Below are positions 1 through 4,682 of a stretch of 5,757 nucleotides of DNA, piece by piece. Made by a program: the position numbers and the translations under genes. Source of the DNA: Nitrospirota bacterium (GTDB taxonomy: Bacteria > Nitrospirota > Nitrospiria > SBBL01 > Manganitrophaceae). Positions within the stretch are counted from its first letter, which is position 1. Each line of letters starts with the position of its first letter. The DNA is taken from assembly GCA_023248505.1 (NCBI GenBank), contig JAHFEM010000035.1:1-5757 (forward strand), in the 5' to 3' direction. Below the pieces are notes generated by a model that was not told the origin of the DNA, searched no databases, and worked only from the letters and a program-made list of their open reading frames with translations.

Positions 1-431
1 TTGCCGTGAACGGTCGCGGCATCGTCCAAGGTGATCTGCCCTCCGGCGGCGGTCAGGTTTCTTCCAATTCTCCCCGCCATCACGATCTCACCCCCCGCAA
101 TCCGGGCGTCTTGACCGATCCGACCCTCGACGTTGATTTTTCGCCCGGCCGCGAGTAAATCGCCATCGACGGTTCCGGCGATTCGGATCTCTCCGCCCGC
201 CGCATAGACATCGCCATGAACGGTCCCCAAAATCTCAACCACATCTCCCCAGGCAAAATAATCCTCATTCACCACCTGGTCGGCCGATAGGGTGACGATC
301 TCTTTTTGGGCGCGATCCTCCGGCTGCGGTTGCCCGGCGGCGCAAAGGGGATAGAAGAACAGCCCGACCATTAAAACAACGGCCAGTCGTTTCAATCTAT
401 TTTTAATGCTTCTCTGCTCCGTCCCGAACAT
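1..431 (-). CDS. Exported bactofilin-like (polymer-forming) repeat protein, N-terminal part
   Basis: Partial gene: 143 codons from an ATG at 431-429, continuing past the left window edge. Residues 1-33 form a Sec-type signal: a basic stretch (KNRLKRL), a hydrophobic core (VVLMVGLFF) and a likely signal peptidase I site near CAAG. The cysteine at 30 is preceded by YPL, which is not a good lipobox. From about residue 69 there are short repeats of period 17: GTVHGDVYAAGGEIRI, GTVDGDLLAAGRKINV, GRIGQDARIAGGEIVM and GRIGRNLTAAGGQITL. This glycine-turn, hydrophobic-rung pattern is that of the bactofilin/polymer-forming family, which folds as a right-handed beta-helix. Classical bactofilins are cytosolic filaments. 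Signal-bearing relatives like this one are predicted to be exported or membrane-bound, often with C-terminal membrane spans, which cannot be seen here. The start is well supported by GGGAGG at 442-437, five bases upstream. It overlaps the end of the small upstream membrane gene by 29 bp. The family call is firm; the cellular role is not known. Confidence 0.82.
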   Translation of the reverse strand, partial: MFGTEQRSIKNRLKRLAVVLMVGLFFYPLCAAGQPQPEDRAQKEIVTLSADQVVNEDYFAWGDVVEILGTVHGDVYAAGGEIRIAGTVDGDLLAAGRKINVEGRIGQDARIAGGEIVMAGRIGRNLTAAGGQITLDDAATVHG

Positions 432-606
432 CCGCGCCTCCCTCTTTATTTCTCGGGCTATCGTTCCAACCGGACACCCATCCGATCAGGAACCCGACGA
501 CCAACATCACAACCAATGCCCCTCTCTGCATGAGCAGAATAAAATGGCTCCCTTCACGGGCAAACGCAACCCCTTCCTCGGAAAGACCCTGCCGCTTAAA
601 CCGCAT
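403..606 (-). CDS. Small single-span membrane protein (67 aa), unknown function
   Basis: I do not recognise the family. The 67-residue product has a basic N-terminus (MRFKRQG), an amphipathic stretch to about residue 24, one strong transmembrane segment at residues 29-47 (GALVVMLVVGFLIGWVSGW), and a short, charged, hydrophilic tail (SPRNKEGGADVRDGAEKH). Evidence that it is real: GGAG at 618-615 sits eight bases before the ATG; its codons look normal for the region; and its 3' end overlaps the ribosome site and start of the downstream bactofilin-like gene by 29 bp, the arrangement expected for translational coupling. Genes for exported polymer-forming proteins are often preceded by small membrane or anti-sigma proteins. 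This one shows no zinc-finger cysteines or histidines of the zf-HC2 type, so an anti-sigma role is not supported. It could anchor or regulate its neighbour, but that is inference. Confidence 0.6.
   Translation of the reverse strand: MRFKRQGLSEEGVAFAREGSHFILLMQRGALVVMLVVGFLIGWVSGWNDSPRNKEGGADVRDGAEKH
437..442 (-). promoter_or_regulatory. Strong Shine-Dalgarno for the bactofilin-like gene
   Basis: GGGAGG on the minus strand, five bases before the ATG at 431-429. It lies inside the coding region of the upstream 67-residue gene and fixes the start of the bactofilin-like gene. Ribosomes finishing the small gene would pass directly over it, consistent with coupled translation. Confidence 0.7.
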
Positions 607-878
607 CGCTGGCGCTCCAGTTGGAAATAATCTCTCTGTGTTTCAGGAAAGCATCATAACACCTTCCTAAAGTCATTTTGAACATGATTTGTCGGGAGAG
701 CAACCCCCCAGAGGGGGCATTCCGGAGGAGGTCGAGAGAGAAGAAATTTAAAATGGCTGGACCGGAGAATCCATCCTATGGCGGGAAGGGGACGGGGTCC
801 GCCACGACCATGGGAAAGCGGCTCTTTCCGCAGAGCTCTTCTTCAAGAGCGTCCCTGAAGAAAGGAAAACCGCTTTGA
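607..878. other. 272-bp intergenic region between two leftward genes
   Basis: This stretch lies between the stop of the FG-GAP lipoprotein gene and the start of the 67-residue membrane protein gene, both leftward. Its right end carries a nested hairpin (separate entry). A second, short dyad is CCCCC at 705-709 and GGGGG at 713-717 around AGA. Upstream of the small gene, the best leftward promoter candidate is TTCAAA (683-678), 19 bp, then TATGAT (658-653). The long spacer makes it weak. A 66-codon rightward open frame (678-878) has no Shine-Dalgarno and a basic, low-complexity product, so I do not call it a gene. No tRNA, riboswitch or other known RNA was recognised. Confidence 0.5.
815..876 (-). 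terminator. Nested hairpin just after the lipoprotein stop codon; possible terminator or 3' stability element
   Basis: Three nested stems are visible. AAAGCGG (815-821) pairs with CCGCTTT (870-876), seven perfect pairs. TTTCC (825-829) pairs with GGAAA (864-868). GCTCTT (835-840) pairs with AAGAGC (845-850) around a four-base loop. On the leftward transcript the outer stem starts three bases after the stop of the FG-GAP gene. There is no U-tract after it in the leftward direction, so it is not a canonical intrinsic terminator. It may mark a factor-dependent end or protect the mRNA 3' end. Confidence 0.4.
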
Positions 879-2318
879 TCAGAAGCTGACGTTATTGAGG
901 AGATGGAATTTACTTTCCGTGGCGCTGATGTAGATCAGCCCCACGCTCTGAAATCCTTGAGGATTGTCGAAGGTGGTGAAGAATCCGGGGACCAGCGAGA
1001 GGGGCGCGACGCCGGTATCGTAACGGAAGTTTCCGATCAGATTCCCTGCTCCATCGTTGAATAAGATCAAGACCGCCTTGGAGGCCGGCAGCGCAACGGC
1101 GATGTCGGTCCCCCCCCCGAGGTTAAAGTCGCCGACGCTGATCGACGCCGGCGCCGATTCGACCGACTTATAGAGCGGCAATTCGAATGTCCCGTCCCCC
1201 TTTCCGAGCGAGATCGAGACCTGGTTCGAGCCGGCGTGGGCTGCGGCGAGATCGTTGCGTTCATCCCCGTTGAAATCGCCGACGGCAATCGAGGCGGGAG
1301 GAGAGGCGAAGGAGACGGAAATCGATCCGGAAAACGCGCCGGCCCCATCCCCCAGGAAGATCAACACATCGCCGGCCCCTTCGTGAAGGACGGCGAGATC
1401 GAGAAGATCATCCCCATTCAAATCGGCCGCGACCATTTGTGTGATCTTCCCGCTGACCGCGACGGCCGGCTGAGCAGTGAAGCTATCCGTAAGACGATCC
1501 TGCAGAAAAAGGATCATCGCACCTTCATCGGTTCCGACGACCAGATCCGAATTTCGGCTTTCGACATCCCCGTGGAACCGCCCGGCGGCCAAGGCCGAGG
1601 GGGTCACCCCGGGGAGAGAGAGGATCTTCGTCTTATTTGCATCGACGACAAAAGGGCTGTTGGCGCTCCCGGCCTCTCCCGAAACGATCTTGACGGTTCG
1701 TTCGCTCCGGCTCGCGATCGCGACATCGGCGACAAAGTCCTCCGAGTTGACGAAATCCCCCATGGTCATGGCAGACGGTTCGCTCACTGCAATCTCGGCC
1801 TGCTTTCGGAACAGGCCGTTCCCGATCCCCAGATAGATCGCGGCGAGATTCCCCGAAGGGCTCATTGAAACCAGATCAAGCGTGTTGTCCTCGTTGAGAT
1901 CGATCGTCTGTCCCGCGCGGATCGTGTAACCGCCGACGACGACCCGATCCGATCCCGCGGGGATCGTCTCCCCGAGCACTTTCGAGAAAGAAGTCATCGT
2001 CACCGCCGCATTCCCAAACGTGTTCGGGTCGTCTTGGCTGACGGCGCGGACGGTGGCGGTCTGGCCGCCTGCGTTCAACGGGGCGCGGAAAAGCCCCCCG
2101 GATGAAATGCTGGTCCCCAGCGGCCCGCTCACCTCCCAGGTCACTTCCTTATTGAGCGTTCCGGAAACATCGGCGGAAAATTGCGCCTCTCCCCCGGACG
2201 GAAGCTTAAAGAACGAGGGAACGACGGTCACCCCGACCCCCTCATCGGACCCCTTCCGCCCACAGCCAAAGAGCGAGAAGAAAATGAACAAAAGAACGAG
2301 CTGCTTCGATAATGTCAT
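879..2318 (-). CDS. FG-GAP/VCBS beta-propeller lipoprotein with N-terminal Ig-like domain
   Basis: 479 residues, complete. Residues 1-19 are a lipoprotein signal ending in the lipobox LFGC, with Cys19 the lipidated residue and Gly20 after it, so outer-membrane sorting is likely. Residues 28-110 resemble a bacterial Ig-like domain (VTWEVSG, GGLFRAP, ATVRAVSQDDP). From about 136 onward come FG-GAP/VCBS repeats with calcium-binding loops of the form DxNxDxxxD: D140-D148, D299-D307 and D348-D356 are intact; the loop at D397-D405 lacks the middle Asp; those near 188 and 246 are degenerate. Counting a last weak unit near 445, there are seven units spaced 48-59 residues apart, which fits a seven-bladed propeller as in integrin alpha chains. 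No enzyme motif is visible. A surface-exposed adhesion, scaffold or ligand-binding role is inferred. The start has AGGGG eight bases upstream (2331-2327). The gene lies 59 bp after the MATE gene on the same strand but seems to have its own promoter. Confidence 0.88.
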   Translation of the reverse strand: MTLSKQLVLLFIFFSLFGCGRKGSDEGVGVTVVPSFFKLPSGGEAQFSADVSGTLNKEVTWEVSGPLGTSISSGGLFRAPLNAGGQTATVRAVSQDDPNTFGNAAVTMTSFSKVLGETIPAGSDRVVVGGYTIRAGQTIDLNEDNTLDLVSMSPSGNLAAIYLGIGNGLFRKQAEIAVSEPSAMTMGDFVNSEDFVADVAIASRSERTVKIVSGEAGSANSPFVVDANKTKILSLPGVTPSALAAGRFHGDVESRNSDLVVGTDEGAMILFLQDRLTDSFTAQPAVAVSGKITQMVAADLNGDDLLDLAVLHEGAGDVLIFLGDGAGAFSGSISVSFASPPASIAVGDFNGDERNDLAAAHAGSNQVSISLGKGDGTFELPLYKSVESAPASISVGDFNLGGGTDIAVALPASKAVLILFNDGAGNLIGNFRYDTGVAPLSLVPGFFTTFDNPQGFQSVGLIYISATESKFHLLNNVSF

Positions 2319-2339
2319 CCTTGAAACCCCTTTTATTTA

Positions 2340-2368
2340 AGAATACTGCCGACGTTTCTTTTTGGCAA
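2340..2368 (-). promoter_or_regulatory. Candidate sigma70-like promoter for the FG-GAP lipoprotein gene
   Basis: Leftward TTGCCA (2368-2363), a 17-bp spacer, then TATTCT (2345-2340). The -35 matches the consensus in five of six positions and the -10 in four of six. The predicted start near 2333 would give a leader of about 15 bases, just enough to hold the AGGGG ribosome site at 2331-2327. It sits in the 59-bp gap after the MATE gene, so the lipoprotein could be expressed separately as well as by read-through. Confidence 0.4.
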
Positions 2369-2377
2369 CCGCGCCGG

Positions 2378-3709
2378 CTACAACTTTTCCTGCTCGATCA
2401 CGCGGATGCCTTGCCACTTTTCGGAACGGTATCGTAGCAGGGTCAACGCCATTCGCGCAAACCAATCGACCACCATCACCCCCCAGACATAGGCAATCCC
2501 CATCGGCTGGACGTACGAAAAATAAAAGGCAAGGGGAACCCGGATCAGCCAAGCGCCGACGAAGGTCACCATGAGAAGAAATCGGGTATCGCCCGCCCCC
2601 TTGAGGGAGCCGGAGAGGACCATGGTGACGGCCAGCGGGATCTGGATCAACGCAACGATCTTCAGGAAGAGGGTTCCCAACCGAATGACCTCTGCATCTT
2701 CCGTGAACAGCCGAAGCAAAAGATAGGGAAAGAAGAAAAAGACAACCCCCATGCTCGCCATCACCAAAACGGCAAGCCGGTTCGCCTCCCAGTTCTCGAT
2801 TTTCGCCCGCTGGTACTGTGACGCGCCGATGCTCTGGCCCACCGAAGTCACGGCCGCGATCGCGAATCCGCTTCCGGCCATAAAGGAGAACGCCTCGATC
2901 GCAAGCCCAACCTGATGCGCGGCGTAAGTGACCGTCCCATAGATCAACACGGCCCGCGCATACGACATTTGGGCCACCTGCTGGACGACGCGATCCGCGC
3001 AAAACGGAAGACCGACACGGACCACCTGTCGAATCAAATCGAGTCGAAGTCGAGTCCGTTTAAGAAAGCCTTTCTGGAACGCCCTGATCAAAAGATAGGC
3101 CGCGCCGAAGATTTCGGAAACGCCGACCGCAATCGCCGCTCCCCGAACCCCCATCGCCGGGAATCCGAATTTGCCGTAAATGAGCGTGTAGGCGATGCCG
3201 AGGTGCAGGAGATTCACCCCGATGATGCCGACCATCGGGGTTCGCGTATCCGCCCGCCCATGCATGATCGCCGAGAGAAGATCAACCCCCACGCTGAACG
3301 GAAAAAAAAGAAAAATGTAAAAGAGATAGGCATCGATCAAGTCGGCCAGCGCCGGCTCCGCCCCCAGGAGAGCGGCCCCTTCGCGACGAAAATAGAGACC
3401 GACTCCGGCGATCAAAAAGCTGAGTGTAAAACCGACCCACAGGGAACTGAAAGCGGCTTCAGAGGCCCGCCGCTCGCTGCGCGCGCCGATAAGCTGGGCC
3501 ACGACCACCGTCGTCCCGACCGACAGTCCGGCAATCAGACTCATTAAAAAGACAATGATCAGCTGAGAGAGGCCGACCGCCGCAATCGCGGAAGCCCCGA
3601 GTCCGCCGACCAGGAAGATATCCGTGGTCGTCACCGCCCGCTCTAAGAGGCTGCTGGCGACGACGGGAAGGGCCAGCGCTAGAATCTGCCGTCGAACCTC
3701 TCCTCTCAT
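2378..3709 (-). CDS. MATE-family multidrug/cation antiporter (NorM/DinF-like)
   Basis: 443 residues from the chosen ATG at 3709-3707, typical for MATE exporters, which use a Na+ or H+ gradient to expel cationic drugs or metabolites across the inner membrane. The protein is two homologous halves with about twelve hydrophobic segments. Matching motifs in the halves are VAQLIGARS (70-78) with GRADTRTPM (151-159), and GQSIGAS (291-297) with GAGDTR (371-376). The first segment carries the family signature LALPVVASS...TTTDIFLVGGLG, with Asp30 at the position of the conserved ion-coupling Asp. The open frame extends 49 codons further upstream to 3856, but that extension is not MATE-like and would begin upstream of the predicted transcription start, so it was rejected. 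No in-frame alternative start lies between. The chosen ATG lacks a good Shine-Dalgarno sequence. The stop is TAG. Substrate cannot be told from sequence. Confidence 0.92.
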   Translation of the reverse strand: MRGEVRRQILALALPVVASSLLERAVTTTDIFLVGGLGASAIAAVGLSQLIIVFLMSLIAGLSVGTTVVVAQLIGARSERRASEAAFSSLWVGFTLSFLIAGVGLYFRREGAALLGAEPALADLIDAYLFYIFLFFPFSVGVDLLSAIMHGRADTRTPMVGIIGVNLLHLGIAYTLIYGKFGFPAMGVRGAAIAVGVSEIFGAAYLLIRAFQKGFLKRTRLRLDLIRQVVRVGLPFCADRVVQQVAQMSYARAVLIYGTVTYAAHQVGLAIEAFSFMAGSGFAIAAVTSVGQSIGASQYQRAKIENWEANRLAVLVMASMGVVFFFFPYLLLRLFTEDAEVIRLGTLFLKIVALIQIPLAVTMVLSGSLKGAGDTRFLLMVTFVGAWLIRVPLAFYFSYVQPMGIAYVWGVMVVDWFARMALTLLRYRSEKWQGIRVIEQEKL

Positions 3710-3818
3710 TGCGTGACGGCTCGGACCTGATTTTCGAAAGGCGGATGGGGCGACCGGCGAAAACGAAAGAGGGAAAATGTTGGGATGAGAATGGATTGAT
3801 CTTTCATCGATGCAGATG

Positions 3819-3847
3819 ATTATATCCGGTTTGGACCGGAACGGCAA
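3819..3847 (-). promoter_or_regulatory. Sigma70-like promoter for the MATE gene
   Basis: Leftward TTGCCG (3847-3842), a 17-bp spacer, then a perfect TATAAT (3824-3819). Predicted transcription start near 3812, giving a leader of about 100 bases before the MATE ATG. It argues against the longer open frame beginning at 3856. The spacer is almost entirely filled by an inverted repeat (separate entry). Confidence 0.6.
3825..3840. promoter_or_regulatory. Candidate operator: perfect 6-4-6 inverted repeat within the MATE promoter spacer
   Basis: TCCGGT (3825-3830), a TTGG spacer, then ACCGGA (3835-3840): the two arms are perfectly complementary. The site lies exactly between the -10 (3819-3824) and -35 (3842-3847) of the MATE promoter, a usual position for a repressor or MerR-type activator of an efflux gene. 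It is upstream of the predicted transcript start, so it is more likely a protein-binding DNA site than an RNA hairpin. It also sits about 20 bp upstream of the opposing promoter's -35 and could influence both. No regulator gene lies in the window. Confidence 0.45.
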
Positions 3848-3860
3848 CAGACACAAAGTT

Positions 3861-3890
3861 TTTACCTTTCACCAAAAAACATGATATATT
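3861..3890 (+). promoter_or_regulatory. Extended -10 promoter for the phosphatase-transporter operon
   Basis: TTTACC (3861-3866), an 18-bp spacer, then TATATT (3885-3890), preceded by TG one base upstream (3882-3883), which makes an extended -10. The -10 matches in five of six positions and the -35 in four of six. The expected transcription start falls at about 3896-3898, on or beside the phosphatase ATG at 3897. The promoter is back to back with the MATE promoter, with 13 bp between the two -35 elements. Confidence 0.55.
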
Positions 3891-3896
3891 GCTGCC

Positions 3897-4682
3897 ATGA
3901 AAGAGATGAAATTCATTCGTGAAATCGCCATCCGCGCCGCTAAGAGAGCCGGACGAATTCTCAAGAAAGGCCTGGAAGGCGTGGTCACGGTCTCCTACAA
4001 AGGAGATCTGAATTTGGTGACCAATATCGACAACCTCTCCGAAGAGGCGATTGTGGCGCTGATCAACAAACATTTCCCGGAGCATCAGGTCTTGGCAGAG
4101 GAGGGGCATGATCGAACAAGACCCTCTCCGTTTCGATGGATTATCGATCCGCTGGACGGCACGACCAACTACGCCCATCGGTTTCCCTTCTTCTGTGTCT
4201 CGATCGCGGTGGAGATCAAAGGGAAGGTGCATCTGGGCGTGATATTCGACCCCCTTCGGAATGAACTCTTTTTTGCCGAAAAAGGCAAGGGAGCCTTCCT
4301 CAATGAGAAACCGATCCGGACCTCCTCCGTTATCAGTCTTAAGAAGAGCCTTCTTGTCACCGGCTTTGCCTACGACGTCCGAACCGATCCGATCAACAAC
4401 TTTAATCATTTTATCAATTTCAGCATGAAGGCCCAGGGGGTCCGCAGAACCGGATCGGCGGCGCTGGATCTTTGCTACGTTGCCTCCGGCCGATTCGACG
4501 GCTTCTGGGAACTCAAGCTTCGCCCGTGGGATACCGCGGCGGGGAGCCTGATTCTCACCGAGGCCGGCGGAAGATTGAGCGACTTCTCGGGAAAACCCTT
4601 CTCCATTTATGACTCGGAGACGCTCGCCAGCAACGGGAAAATTCATCGGGAAATGATTGGCGTGTTGCAGAAGACCCGATGA
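3897..4682 (+). CDS. Inositol monophosphatase family protein (SuhB-like)
   Basis: 261 residues, complete, close to E. coli SuhB in length. It belongs to the Mg2+-dependent, lithium-sensitive phosphatase superfamily, whose members hydrolyse inositol-1-phosphate, histidinol phosphate, fructose bisphosphate or PAP. The whole metal site is present in order: Lys36 and VTNID (41-45); LAEEG (66-70) with Glu68 as ligand; WIIDPLDGTTNY (81-92) with Asp84 and Asp87; and WDTAAG (211-216) with Asp212, followed by EAGG. No signal peptide, so cytosolic. The exact substrate is undetermined; inositol-1-phosphate is the default guess, and histidinol phosphate or a sugar phosphate is possible. The ATG at 3897 has no Shine-Dalgarno and lies six bases after a predicted -10, so translation is probably leaderless. 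The next in-frame Met is codon 4. Its TGA stop overlaps the transporter start (ATGA). Confidence 0.93.
   Translation: MKEMKFIREIAIRAAKRAGRILKKGLEGVVTVSYKGDLNLVTNIDNLSEEAIVALINKHFPEHQVLAEEGHDRTRPSPFRWIIDPLDGTTNYAHRFPFFCVSIAVEIKGKVHLGVIFDPLRNELFFAEKGKGAFLNEKPIRTSSVISLKKSLLVTGFAYDVRTDPINNFNHFINFSMKAQGVRRTGSAALDLCYVASGRFDGFWELKLRPWDTAAGSLILTEAGGRLSDFSGKPFSIYDSETLASNGKIHREMIGVLQKTR

Noticed and set aside
1..431. DNA-level tandem repeat or CRISPR in the bactofilin-like gene
   Set aside because: The periodicity is about 51 bp but conserved only at protein level (17-residue beta-helix turns), and the DNA copies differ.
705..717. CCCCC-AGA-GGGGG dyad as a terminator
   Set aside because: Only five pairs with a three-base loop and no T-run on either strand, so it is not enough for a terminator call.
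678..878. 66-codon rightward open frame in the intergenic region
   Set aside because: No Shine-Dalgarno, a basic low-complexity product, and its end is part of the nested hairpin. Not excluded, but unsupported.
1236..1868. 210-codon rightward open frame antisense to the lipoprotein gene
   Set aside because: It is charged, compositionally odd and matches no family, while the opposite strand encodes a full lipoprotein with clear FG-GAP repeats. It is a shadow of GC-rich codon bias.
2319..2377. Terminator after the MATE gene
   Set aside because: Only short 4-bp stems with long loops can be drawn. The segment is better explained as a promoter and ribosome site for the lipoprotein gene.
2915..3547. 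210-codon rightward open frame antisense to the MATE gene
   Set aside because: Highly charged translation without recognisable domains, opposite a motif-complete MATE protein.
2378..3856. Longer version of the MATE gene starting at 3856
   Set aside because: The extra 49 residues are not MATE-like. The start would precede the predicted transcription start near 3812, and the 443-residue version has the usual family length.
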